Source: Symbiodinium natans (taxonomy: Eukaryota > Sar > Dinophyceae > Suessiales > Symbiodiniaceae). From it: a stretch of DNA of 30,556 nucleotides. The stretch is from NCBI GenBank assembly GCA_905221605.1, contig CAJNDS010001168.1, positions 1-30,556 on the forward strand. The letters are read 5' to 3'. The position numbers and the translations under genes were made by a program. Positions 20,764 to 29,637 of this stretch are shown piece by piece. The notes beneath the pieces were generated by a model that did no database searches, was not told the origin of the DNA, and worked only from the letters and a program-made list of their open reading frames with translations. The stretch's first letter is position 1. Every line of letters starts with the position of its first letter.

Positions 20764-23221
20764 TGGCGCAATACTTGAGGATCATGGCTCGGCCGTCGGA
20801 AGCTACGACGTCCACGTGACAGTGTAAGGCGGCGAGCACATCCGTGAGATAGGCGCGACAGTGCCGGTCATGCGCATCTTGCGGATGCCGAAGCTCGAGC
20901 AGCCCGGAGTCTTCCGACACCCTCGTGGGCTCCTTTCGGATGGGCCAGCCGCTGCTCGTCCAGTCCAGTTGCGACTCCAGAACCAGATCTCGCAGTTCCG
21001 GTTCCGATGCGTCGGGGATGTCTGCTCGGATGTCCTTGGAAAGATTCATGGCCTGCATGTTCTCGAGCCACAGCAGAATGTGCACATGAAGTGTCCCTCG
21101 GCCGTGATAGGTCTGAGGGTCCCTGTGCTGCCCCCGTTTTCTTTTGCCATCCTGGAACTCTAGACGTGCCACCCACTTGCGCACGCCTCCGTGCGAGGAC
21201 GTCGAGAAGACATGGTTTTGTTCCCCTTGCATACCTTCGTTGCTGCCTGTCAGAAGGCCTTTCACAGTTTGCGTGAGCACATGCGCTAGGTGAAGGGTTT
21301 CAGCTACCGGCATGTGCAGGCGGGCTTGCAAACTCTTGGCCAGCTCGTCTTCAAGCCAGGCATGATAGGGAAAGCTCCACTCGTAGGGTGCTATCGTTAT
21401 GAACAGCTGCGGCCAGCCTAGCTGCCTCTGGAGATCCACCAAAGCTGCGTGGTAGCCTCGCCATAACTCTGGCGAGTACGGCTTGGATGCCAAAGCTTCT
21501 CGAATGCTGGTGCTTTGGGACGAGTGCCGCGCTCCACCCACTGTGGTGAAGAGCCACAAGTCGTACACAAACTGCAGCAGAGCAGGGTCGCTGTTGTACC
21601 CGACGATGCAGGAGTGGGCCTTGGCGAGAAAGCTGGCCTTGGCGCTGTGGCGCCTGTGCTCTGCATCGCCCCCGCAGTCGGACTCGGAGCTTTCCCAAGG
21701 GCCCGCGCGGCGCCGACGCTTCGCCCTTCGGGCGTCCATGAAGCGAGTGTGGGTCTCAGTCATGTCCGTCCGCCAATATAAGTGTGGCCACAGGCAGCAC
21801 TCCAGCCCTACGGTCTCGATGAAGCTTACCGGCAGGCGCTTCACGGGGGCTCCAGGCCCGATTTCTCCTCTTTCTATCTGTCGCCTCCGCTTCTCCAAGA
21901 ATTTGTGGTGCAGACGCCAAAAAGCTTTGTACGACGACAGGTCTGACCTAAGCAGGTGCTCCAACGCCCTCTCGCCCTTCTTGCGCGCCCGTCGAGGCAA
22001 GCGCGACAAGGCCATCTCCACGGACGTCGTCTTGAAGGAAAAGCGAAGCATGTCCAAGTGCACCTCGTATCCGTGCCGCGCGCGACAGTCGCCGCCCCTG
22101 TGCAGATGAAAGGGCCTGAGGGCCTCGATTACCTCAACAGGCAAACTTCGCAATCTGCGAGGTACATCATTCTTGTCGGGAGCCCAATACCCGACGTTGC
22201 CGTCGGATCGGCAGTATTTGCACGCGGGCAAAGCGCCATCCCTGCGGGCAGTGCCACGTGCGTGTGTTGCTTTGTACGGTTCGGGCACCATACGGCCGCA
22301 GCACTTGCACATTCTCCACGAAGAGGTCGCACACCAAGTTCGAAAAGCACGAGCTCTCTGAGTCATCCAGGACTGCTCGGGTCGAACTTTTTCCTTGTAC
22401 ACGGCGGGGAACTTCTTGGACAGGCGCCGAATCCGTTCTCGTTCTCCGTGGATGTACCGCATCTCATGCTCCGGCCTTTGCACGATTCCGCTCTGCCTAC
22501 GCTCCAGCATTTGCGGCCAAGCGTGCACGGGAGCCGCGCATCTTGCAGGCCGTCTGGCCGGAGTCTCTCGCTCTGTAGGCCCTGTAGGCGGGCGCAGCGG
22601 AATCCAGTTGACGCAGCCAGGAGGGTGATGGTACGGCACGGGTTGGTCGTAGGCACGCACGCCTTCAAGGATCCACGCATATGGCTTAGCGTAAGGAATC
22701 GCGCAGACATTCTGGATGTGATGCAGATGCCGTGCCTCTTCCAAGTCTTTCATGGAAACGGCTCTAGATTCTCGAATGGTAGCCTCTCCGACAAGCGCGT
22801 TTTTGCCAGATGGCGCCAGCCCGATGCGCTCCCCGAGGTGTTTTCGACAATGCGTACCGCGAATTTCCCATTCCTTGCCCTCGTAGAGGATCTTGTTGCA
22901 CCAGTGTGGCCCGATTTTCAAAGCCCATTGGACTTGGGGTTCGCTTGCACCGTCGTCGACGACGTTGTCAGCGTCAATCTTCCCGGCGCCGTCCTTTGAG
23001 CCTCCGTGTGAAAGTTCTTCATGGAGTAGGTTGTCGACCGCCGAAGAGGAAGCGATGCTGAGAAGCTCGAGTTGCTTTACGACTTCGCTTAATCCCAGAA
23101 CCTCCTCGATCTCTTGCAAACATGCATGGAATCTCGCCGGGTCCGTTTCGGACATGGCGGCTAGCCGCGCCGTCAAGGCCTGTTGCTCGACGTCCAAGAC
23201 AAGGTCAGCGTTTTCCTCCAT
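20711..23221 (-). CDS. Helitron transposase, ASCH + zinc finger + HUH Rep part
   Basis: The N-terminal half of a Helitron-type transposase. Numbering is from the first ATG (23221); the open frame extends 15 codons upstream to a TTG. Residues ~97-207 look like an ASCH (PUA-fold) domain: WALKIG, GKEWEIRG fitting the family's GxKxxExR signature, GERIGLAPSG and LVGEA. Residues 305-337 hold CxxC...CxxC, a probable zinc finger. Residues ~540-820 are the Helitron_like_N/Rep domain, with LFITIAPYEW, RLEFQ and the HUH motif LHVHILLW (His712, His714), which in the family binds the metal for strand cleavage. Catalytic Tyr817 sits in ILKYCA just before the ORF's stop. The last 17 codons after KYCAS are probably read-through into an intron; the spliced product would be 1505 residues, within the usual Helitron range. 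An ASCH domain on a Helitron transposase is unusual to my knowledge. Confidence 0.87.
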   Translation of the reverse strand: MEENADLVLDVEQQALTARLAAMSETDPARFHACLQEIEEVLGLSEVVKQLELLSIASSSAVDNLLHEELSHGGSKDGAGKIDADNVVDDGASEPQVQWALKIGPHWCNKILYEGKEWEIRGTHCRKHLGERIGLAPSGKNALVGEATIRESRAVSMKDLEEARHLHHIQNVCAIPYAKPYAWILEGVRAYDQPVPYHHPPGCVNWIPLRPPTGPTERETPARRPARCAAPVHAWPQMLERRQSGIVQRPEHEMRYIHGERERIRRLSKKFPAVYKEKVRPEQSWMTQRARAFRTWCATSSWRMCKCCGRMVPEPYKATHARGTARRDGALPACKYCRSDGNVGYWAPDKNDVPRRLRSLPVEVIEALRPFHLHRGGDCRARHGYEVHLDMLRFSFKTTSVEMALSRLPRRARKKGERALEHLLRSDLSSYKAFWRLHHKFLEKRRRQIERGEIGPGAPVKRLPVSFIETVGLECCLWPHLYWRTDMTETHTRFMDARRAKRRRRAGPWESSESDCGGDAEHRRHSAKASFLAKAHSCIVGYNSDPALLQFVYDLWLFTTVGGARHSSQSTSIREALASKPYSPELWRGYHAALVDLQRQLGWPQLFITIAPYEWSFPYHAWLEDELAKSLQARLHMPVAETLHLAHVLTQTVKGLLTGSNEGMQGEQNHVFSTSSHGGVRKWVARLEFQDGKRKRGQHRDPQTYHGRGTLHVHILLWLENMQAMNLSKDIRADIPDASEPELRDLVLESQLDWTSSGWPIRKEPTRVSEDSGLLELRHPQDAHDRHCRAYLTDVLAALHCHVDVVASDGRAMILKYCASPLEASSCEKERSVRVM

Positions 23222-23266
23222 GTCATCCGATGCGGACCTATGCGCAAAGCCACATGTCGGCCACAA

Positions 23267-24134
23267 AGATTACGCATGGTTCTGCTAAGGCTGGCGCTGT
23301 GATGCACCGACAGGGTCGGGAATACCCCTTAGTATAGTATTGGTTATGCGTTCAAGCCGTTCAAGCTTCTACAATCGTTGATTATAAGAGCCCGGCCACG
23401 CATCCTTCGGATCACCGTCTCTTTGAGAATCGTTGCATGACCTGAGGACAGTGTGCTGTCTCTGAGTGTGGTACACAGCTCTTGAGCATGATCAACGTGT
23501 CTCTGCGACATTTTCCGGGCTAACGACTCCTCATCACTGACGGCGATGATTCGAAACCTCAGTCACATGCCCGAGGCATCGGACGCATGTCGCTCGAAAA
23601 CGACATCGGCTAGATGTTTGGCCCTTCTGCAGCGAAGCGTGGCGTCTGGCCTGGCCTGTCTTCGAAAGAAAAGGGTGAAGGCGGCGAGGCCTCACTCCTC
23701 ACATCAAGCATCAAGAACCTGGAAAGTTACAGAGCAAGGAGAGAGAGCGAGACACGGAAAGCACGAAAGAGCAAGGCAGGAAGGCGGCCAGCCCGGTGCG
23801 GTGGCGACGTCGCACGCGTCGTCCGGGATGTGGTTCCTTGTAGCTGCAACTCTACACAGCAACTCGCGACCTGATTTTTAGAACAACGGCGAGCCGAGCA
23901 CCGCACGCGAGCCTGGCAATCCTTGCAGCAAGCCTGGCATCCGTGTGGCCTTCCTGTTCATCGAGGTCGCGCAAGGCCTGAAAGACGAACACGCGAGAGT
24001 AGACAGCCATGCCTGGCCAGGCCTGCTCAAGGAGCCAGCCTGCAGCAAGTTGCGGTGCTCCTCACTTGTGAGGACTGCGACTGTTGTCCTTAGGCATGTC
24101 ATTGATTGATTCGCCGATGCTGTTCGTGGGAATC
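23267..24134. other. Intergenic region upstream of transposase
   Basis: About 870 bp without a supportable gene; ORFs here are short or overlap without domain signal. It should hold the 5' terminus of the Helitron (TC end) and any promoter, but I cannot place either from one copy. Several CCTGGC/GCCTGG-rich words occur near 23935-24045. Confidence 0.5.
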
Positions 24135-24590
24135 GATCGACTGAGCCCCAGGCACCACATATGCTGGAAGGACGATGAGAATCATCGCCATGAGTGCGCC
24201 TGACAGACAGTAGCTGGGTGAGAGCGGGCGCAGCAGATGCGCTCGATCCATCCCTGAAACGAATAACCGAGCTGTCGACGCTGACTTGAGAAGAGGAGCT
24301 GCGGGGATCTACAAAGATCAAGCGTTGAGAGCTCGAAGTAACAGGTAACCTCGTCTCGGCAAACACACGTGGCTCCGACTGCTGTAGCCGCATCACGTGT
24401 CGAACTCACCATGGTAGAAATGGCACGTCGAGACAGGCAACGTCTGCTCCACACACACATGCAGTCATGATCTGAAAGTCTGGCACGCTCAAACGTTTTC
24501 TGGGCATGGGCAGGTAGTACGGTCTCTGCGGGGGCAGGGCCCGCTCCGCAAAGAACAACGAAAATGCGGCAGGTGAGCGACGGCGCTCAG
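24135..24590 (-). repeat. Segmental repeat, copy A
   Basis: Diverged direct duplicate of 25905-26265. The best conserved stretch is 24427-24560 (CGTCGAGACAGGCAACGTCT through GGGCATGGGCAGGTAG and the GC hairpin). A second conserved block is at 24140-24205. Copy A is about 80-100 bp longer in the middle. Both contain on the minus strand an ATG followed by similar codons (MAMILIVLPAYVV here, ATG at 24191; the frame closes after 30 codons). Confidence 0.8.
24527..24550 (-). promoter_or_regulatory. Bulged GC hairpin 3' of cysteine-rich gene
   Basis: Minus strand: TGCGG, bulge AGC, GGGC, loop CCT, GCCC, CCGCA. It starts 36 nt past the stop at 24587 and is preceded by the pyrimidine-rich TTTTCGTTGTTCTT. 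The downstream sequence TGCCCAGAAAACG resembles the sequence after the hairpin at 18579-18602. Confidence 0.6.
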
Positions 24591-25296
24591 GACGCCTCCT
24601 CCCGGTCTGTTCCACCAGCTGGAGGCCTGTCCTCTCCTGTTGCACGCGCGCTTTCACCCGTGCTAGATGTGTCTCGGGATTTGTCGGACTTGCGAGACTT
24701 CCTCGAGGTTCTCACTGTTCTCACGCCCCAGGACGTAGTAGGCGCGAGCTTTTTCCTGACTCGGATGCCCGAGACAGCCAGCTTCTCGTCACAGCTTCTC
24801 GTAGCATCTCCTTTGCGATCGGTCTTCCGACTTTTCGCCACCGAGGCGATGCCCCAACAATCCGTCTCCTTGTCGAAGCCTTCCATGCTCCGGCGTACCT
24901 CCTCCTTGCACCTCCTGCCTCGGACATTTTGGTTCTTGTTGTATCTACCCCGGGCACGTCGCTTGGCGCGTGCCGGGTCCTTCCGGTGCAGAGCACGTGC
25001 CACACGTTTCTCGAAGTCCGCTGCCATGTTCTTGCCCCCATGTACCTCAATTAATCGGAGAGCCTCTCTTCTGCTAGCTTCCGAAAGGCATCCCAGGGCT
25101 CTTGTCACGACGCGGCCATCACGCAGCCACGACAATTGCTCAAAACGCACACTGCTACAGAAAACACAGTAGCCGGACTCGTTCGCCGCACCCGGACCGC
25201 CGGAGCCATCCAGCGCGAGCACGCAAGGCAGATCGCGATGTCCTCTGCATTCTTCTTCACCGCCTGGCACACGCCACAGATGCACGCCTCTGTCAT
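24587..25296 (-). pseudogene. Cysteine-rich basic protein with apparent frameshift
   Basis: The function is not recognised. From ATG at 25296 the frame reads MTEACICGVC...ICLACSRWM, with C7-x2-C10 and C23-x2-C26 like a small zinc ribbon. Near 25180-25205 the plausible coding frame shifts by -1, consistent with a one-base deletion. It continues as ANESGYCVFCSS (a further CxxC), a helical region with RREALRLIEVHGGKNMAADFE, a strongly basic stretch (ARAKRRARGRYNKNQN) and a Lys/Arg/Ser-rich tail ending at 24587. An ORF opening at GTG 25285 overlaps the first part in the wrong frame and lacks the CxxC pairs. No plausible intron explains the shift: the only GT...AG interval there is about 20 nt. 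It is flanked by the two segmental repeats. It may be a decayed gene, a sequencing error or a programmed shift; zinc-dependent nucleic-acid binding is inference. Confidence 0.5.
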
Positions 25297-25347
25297 TCTT
25301 TCGAGCGCGGGGTCTTCGACGCGCCGGCGTCCTGAGCAGTCAAAGGG

Positions 25348-25904
25348 TCATCGCGCGCGCGCGCTCGCCAATTTCTCACTGCATGTGTAGCTTCTAAAAG
25401 GATGCGGCCTCTCGGCGGATGGTTCAACGCGGGCTTTCGAGGTCGTCACTTCGTTCACATTGAGGGTCCTGCTCGACAACGCAAGACTCTCTCCATCACA
25501 ACGAACGAGCAAGCGCGACAGAGTGCCTCGAAGCAGAGGAAGATGGCACGCCTCGAACCGTTTCATGGCGAATGTCGTGGGCCGAGGACTCTCGATCTGC
25601 AAGTCCGTTCTCCTAGTCAGATTGTTGTTGACAGCCCCCGCTCGTCTGCGGTGCGTGTCTGCGCTGCATGCGACGCCGGACCTTGGGCGTAGGCACCTCG
25701 CTTGAGCTCGAAGTCCTGCCAGACAAGATGGTGTGTATATACTTAAAAAAGAACACATCAACGACGCAGGATGCCCGGAGGAGGATGATGAAGAGGACGA
25801 AGAGGTTGGATCCAGCTGCGTGAGCTGAGCGTTGCCCGCAGTCCAAGCGCGCCTCAGGTTGCTGCAATGACGGAATTCCTACGCGCGTGCCAGGAGAAGA
25901 CGAC
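25348..25904. other. Intergenic, nothing recognised
   Basis: Contains a short (CG)n run at about 25353-25366 with Z-DNA potential and small ORFs without domain features. The minus-strand ORF entering from 25957 (114 codons, starting MAMILVVLAVFVV) covers part of it. Confidence 0.4.
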
Positions 25905-25957
25905 GGCTTAGCCCCGCGCACCACGAACACCGCCAGGACGACCAGAATCATCGCCAT
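25613..25957 (-). CDS. Small ORF with signal-peptide-like N-terminus
   Basis: 114 codons, hypothetical. The start MAMILVVLAVFVVRGAKP looks like a secretion signal or membrane anchor, and a second hydrophobic stretch (LFVLFIILL) lies at about residues 52-60. The only support for coding is that the first 18 codons are matched at 24191 in segmental copy A, with mostly synonymous or conservative differences there (V/I, F/Y, and third-position changes in Leu codons). Copy A closes after 30 codons. It could be the first exon of a duplicated gene or chance. Confidence 0.25.
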   Translation of the reverse strand: MAMILVVLAVFVVRGAKPSSSPGTRVGIPSLQQPEARLDCGQRSAHAAGSNLFVLFIILLRASCVVDVFFFKYIHTILSGRTSSSSEVPTPKVRRRMQRRHAPQTSGGCQQQSD

Positions 25958-26265
25958 GAGTGCGCCTTTCAGACACTGGTTGATGGAAATCGGAACACAG
26001 CAGATGTTCGACCTGCTTCATGGAACATGACCGCACTGCCAAGGCTAGCCTGTCAATGTATGCTGCAGCACTACAACATCTCACAAGGAGAGCGGCTGAA
26101 GCTCGTCGAGACAGGCAACGTCTGCTCCACACACACATGCAATCATGATCTGAAAGTCTGGCACGCTCAAACGTTTTCTGGGCATGGGCAGGTAGGTCTC
26201 TGCGGGGGCAGGGCCCGCTCCGCAAAGAACAAAGAAAGTGCAGCAGGTGTCAGCGCCGGTGCTCT
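25905..26265 (-). repeat. Segmental repeat, copy B
   Basis: Direct duplicate of 24135-24590 in the same orientation, about 1.7 kb apart. Near-identity runs from about 26104 to 26245, with one 4-nt indel in the GGTAG/GTACGGTC region. A short related word, GTCGAGACAAGCAACGT, also occurs at about 28830. Confidence 0.8.
26201..26224 (-). promoter_or_regulatory. Bulged GC hairpin 3' of GK-rich protein gene
   Basis: Identical to the hairpin at 24527-24550. It lies 221 nt past the stop codon at 26446, the largest distance of the four, and is preceded by TTTCTTTGTTCTT on the minus strand. Confidence 0.55.
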
Positions 26266-26445
26266 GATGGGCTTACGATGAGAATACGCATGGGACGCAT
26301 TAGTTTGCGACTTTAGGCTTGAGTCTACCCCGGCTACCTATGAACACGAGACCACAAAGAGTGGAGCCACCAAGGAGCACTGGCTAGTAAGGGTAGGGCA
26401 ATGCTTGCTGCTGTGCAGCCGGCGGCTGGCGCGCATTCGAGAGTG

Positions 26446-27585
26446 TCACTTCTCTTCCTCCACGGCCGAGGCGTCCTCCCGACCAAGTTCCGCTCCAGTC
26501 GCACCCTCTCGCTCAGGCTCTTTCTTCTCGCGCTCCGCCGTCTTTCGCTCCTTCTTGGCATGCTTCTTTGCTTCCTTCTTGGCTTTCTTGCGCGCCTTCT
26601 CCGAGCTGTTTGAGGACTCCGAAGAACTGGGCGCGGGCCTTTTTGACATCTTGACGCCCCAGGCTTCCTCTTCGTCGTCGCTGTCGCCTCCTTGAAGGCC
26701 CTTACGATGCCAACCTGCGCTGTCCTCGTGTCTCTGGCGCAACGATTCCATCAAGAATTTCTTCATGAGGCCGAGGTCTTTCGGGGAGGATTGCCACGAG
26801 CCCAGCGTGGCAGCATTCGACGTCGTAGTCGGTATCTTGTGCGCCCAATTGGAGAGGGCGTTGCACATGGTCACAGCCTCGAGCATTTGGATGCCTCCAA
26901 GGTAGACTGTGCTCACAAAGGCGAGAACCTCTGGAAGCATCTTGGAAATCACAGCCTTGTGTGTGCGGTAGAACATACACCATGTCTGGAGCGCATCCTC
27001 CAGCTTAGCCTTGCTCGTCTCCGAGGTGCGCTCTTTCACCAAAACCTCGCAAGCTGCAATGAAGGCTTTTGCTTCAGCAGTCTGGAAGAACTCCGCAAAT
27101 CGCCCCAACACCGCAGAGGGCGTTCCTTCGCCTTCCTCCAAGTAGGTGTCTAGACAATTGGAGAGGGCTCGCGCCGATCCGGATATGGTGGAGAGACCTA
27201 CAGAAGGGCGTCGAACTAGCTCGCAGTTGCGCGAGTCCAGGACTTGACGCATGCTGTCCTTGCCGAACAGGTCCTTGACAGAGGTGCTAGCGTAGACGGC
27301 CTTGCCATGCTCGTCCGCGTATGGACGCAGCACGGCCTTCGCCAAGGCGTAGCGTCCCTCGAGCCGAGGCACATACTCTTTGGTCTTGCCCTTGCCGTCG
27401 TCTTTGCCTCCCTTGCCATCGCTGCCCCAAGACCCCCAGGCATAAGATTCCTGAGGCGACTCTCGATTGGCATTCCAAGGTTCGTTGTAGGCCGACCACG
27501 AGGACGCCCAACCGTCCGAAGCCCAAGCCGGAGTCTTGCCCTTGGACCCTTTGCCTTTGCCGCTGCCCTTCTTACCGCTCCACAT
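26446..27585 (-). CDS. Lys/Gly/Trp-rich charged protein, hypothetical
   Basis: 379 residues from ATG 27585 (MWSGKKGSGKGKG). Residues 1-72 are a low-complexity Gly/Lys/Trp/Ser segment with repeated SW, WGSWGS and GKGK words, a style common in dinoflagellate predicted proteins, especially RNA-associated or retroelement ones. Residues ~75-290 are well-composed and probably helical, with no domain I recognise. An acidic patch GDSDDEEEAWG (about 298-308) is followed by a highly basic tail (KARKKAKKEAKKHAKKERK) resembling a nuclear localisation signal or nucleic-acid-binding region, then an acidic end (SAVEEEK). A nuclear or RNA-binding role is inference. The frame is long, starts with ATG, has no coding competitor and shows codon-biased GC use, so it is probably a real single-exon gene. 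Confidence 0.7.
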   Translation of the reverse strand: MWSGKKGSGKGKGSKGKTPAWASDGWASSWSAYNEPWNANRESPQESYAWGSWGSDGKGGKDDGKGKTKEYVPRLEGRYALAKAVLRPYADEHGKAVYASTSVKDLFGKDSMRQVLDSRNCELVRRPSVGLSTISGSARALSNCLDTYLEEGEGTPSAVLGRFAEFFQTAEAKAFIAACEVLVKERTSETSKAKLEDALQTWCMFYRTHKAVISKMLPEVLAFVSTVYLGGIQMLEAVTMCNALSNWAHKIPTTTSNAATLGSWQSSPKDLGLMKKFLMESLRQRHEDSAGWHRKGLQGGDSDDEEEAWGVKMSKRPAPSSSESSNSSEKARKKAKKEAKKHAKKERKTAEREKKEPEREGATGAELGREDASAVEEEK

Positions 27586-29539
27586 GGTCCAGCTGAGGAC
27601 GGTCAGGTTTACAGTATGAGTCTGAGCACTGATGCCTGAACGGGTTCAAGGGTCAGCCGTGTAAGCATGTCGACTTCAGTGCCTCGACCACACAAGCCTG
27701 TCAATGCATACGAACACTCAACGTGATCTTTTTCGTATTCGCGGACGTTGCGATATAGATCCAAGCCCGAGTCGACGTGGACATCGAGCACATGCCCGAG
27801 GTCAGGGTTGACAGTTAGAGACAGCGCCCTTTTTTCTGGTTTATCGATTTATGTATATGCGGATGATGTATCTTCTAAAGCCTATGGCTGCTGTGAGCTC
27901 ACGCCTTGGGTGATGCAACCAACTCGACACAGAACCGAAACATGTTCTGAGGCACTGAAGACATGTTCACCGGTCTTCGTCGTACAACCTGATGCGGGAG
28001 CGGGAGGTACGAATGACATGCCTACATCGTCTCCAAGCAGTTTCCATGCAGACGTGCGACAGTGGCAAACTATCCAAAGCGCCCTAGACCAATCCAGGAC
28101 ACGCCTCACATATGTGCAATTTTGCATGCGCGCTTTGCTGATTCGTCGCTGAGTCTGGTGTGTCGGATGAAAACTGCGAAGGTCCCAATTCAGATACTAC
28201 CGCTTCGTGTATGCAGGATTACGTGGTCTACCGTGCAGAACGAAGCTTCTGTATAGAGGTGTAGAAATGCTGCCCGAAACTTAGGACCTGAGATGTTGAT
28301 GCCGCCGTGACACACCAAACCGAGCTGGTCTTTGCCTCGGATACGCTAGTCGGAGTTAATTTCTGGGACGAGTTGAACGTCCTAATGCCTTGAACGGGAT
28401 CCAATATTCCCCTGCACACGAAGTTTACCGTGCCATGTCTCAAACACAACTTTACAGTACAGCGCACTAGTCGGGTTGCACGCGCAAGACTTGCAGCGCA
28501 CCGTTAAACACTCCAGCTGCGCGGCGCGCGGAAGGTAGTCCATGTCGTCGGCCCCGGAGTCGGCCTCTCACAAGGGGGCCGGCCCGATCACAACCTGACA
28601 AAGCAAAAGGACAAGGCGCAGAGGCAACACCGAGCAGCTGTGCGCACAAACAGCATCATGAGGCCAGGTCCACGACAAGCACAAGATAATACCCCGCGGG
28701 GACGTATAAGACGAAGAAGCCCCCCTGGGAAACTATGAGTTTGAACGCATCGGCAGCGTACGCCATCGCGCGTGTGGTCTTGCCTGGGCCTGGATCACGT
28801 CGCGATATGGCGGAGCCCGCGCCTGGCAGGCGTCGAGACAAGCAACGTGAGGCGCGCCGCAGTCGTGCCTCGGGAACAAGGGTGTCAGCGCGAACTCCGA
28901 CCTTGTCACACGCAAGGACTGCGCGCACGGCATGAGAGTGTACCCCAGCCGATCAGCCTCCTCGTCCGTGTCTGGGTAGACAGTCGTCGCCACCTCGCGG
29001 ATGCTAGCCCCATGCGAAGCAACGTAGTCACATGTCTAAATGAACAATTGTCAAGGAAAGTCACCTGCTCATCCATAGCCTGCAGTCCGAAAATATTCCA
29101 CTGAAGGGCAAGCACTCATGCAACCGATAATGTGATAATGCACCTCGCGGCGGGCGCGTGCCCCCGCTCGGTCATGCGGCCCACGTCGCCTCACAGCTGC
29201 AGGTGTTCGAAGTGCTGAGATGCAAGAAAACCACTCGACCTGCGGGGGACGCGCTGCGGAGCGTCGTCCTCAACATTCGACCTCAGCTGCTCACGGCTTA
29301 CGACGTGTATGATGCCCACCTCTGGGATAGAGGCTGGGGCAGTGGCATGACTGGCTCGCTTGATCTGCCCTGCCGAGTGTCAAAAGCTTAAGGGCTGGAG
29401 CCGAAAATGTTATTTCAAGTATAATCACATGACCAGATTGCAGCGAGGAATGCGAATCATTGTCACAGAGTCGCGTCGAACTCTACGGGTAGGAAGTGGG
29501 AACATCTTTTTGCGACAGCCGTTGTGCACTACTTGCGGC
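27586..29539. other. Long intergenic region
   Basis: About 1.95 kb between the OTU protease and the GK-rich gene. ORFs on both strands are under about 135 codons, overlap one another and show no domain, signal or repeat pattern I can defend. A minus-strand PGPGKTTRAM string near 28780 resembles a P-loop but has no supporting context. Nothing else recognised. Confidence 0.5.
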
Positions 29540-29565
29540 GCACGGGGGCAAGGCCCGCGCCGTGC
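29540..29565 (-). promoter_or_regulatory. Bulged GC hairpin 3' of OTU protease gene, covariant form
   Basis: Minus strand: outer stem GCACGG/CCGTGC, bulge CGC, inner stem GGGC/GCCC, triloop CTT. Relative to the other three copies, two outer-stem pairs are exchanged by changes on both sides (A-T for G-C and C-G for T-A), so pairing is preserved. It starts 72 nt past the stop and is preceded by TTTCACCATTCTA, as in the transposase copy. Confidence 0.6.
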
Positions 29566-29637
29566 ATAGAATGGTGAAAGCGCACAGCTGAGCTTGTGTC
29601 GAATAAGGCACTGGAGCAAAATTGTCTATCCTGCACG

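Noticed and set aside
20711-23266. Rep and helicase as two separate genes
   Set aside because: Helitron transposases are single proteins; the helicase ORF has no ATG start, and the joint reconstructs the tyrosine motif after removal of a GT-AG interval.
18400-23700. Helitron termini (5' TC and 3' hairpin plus CTRR)
   Set aside because: A 3' hairpin is present at 18579-18602 but no CTRR follows within the usual short distance, and the 5' end cannot be set without a second copy or an empty site.
23878-24396. 172-codon minus-strand ORF
   Set aside because: No domain; it runs through segmental copy A in a frame not conserved in copy B.
28656-28928. P-loop-like PGPGKTTRAM on the minus strand
   Set aside because: Lacks the first glycine of GxxxxGK[ST], has no Walker B or fold around it, and the ORF is short and overlapped.
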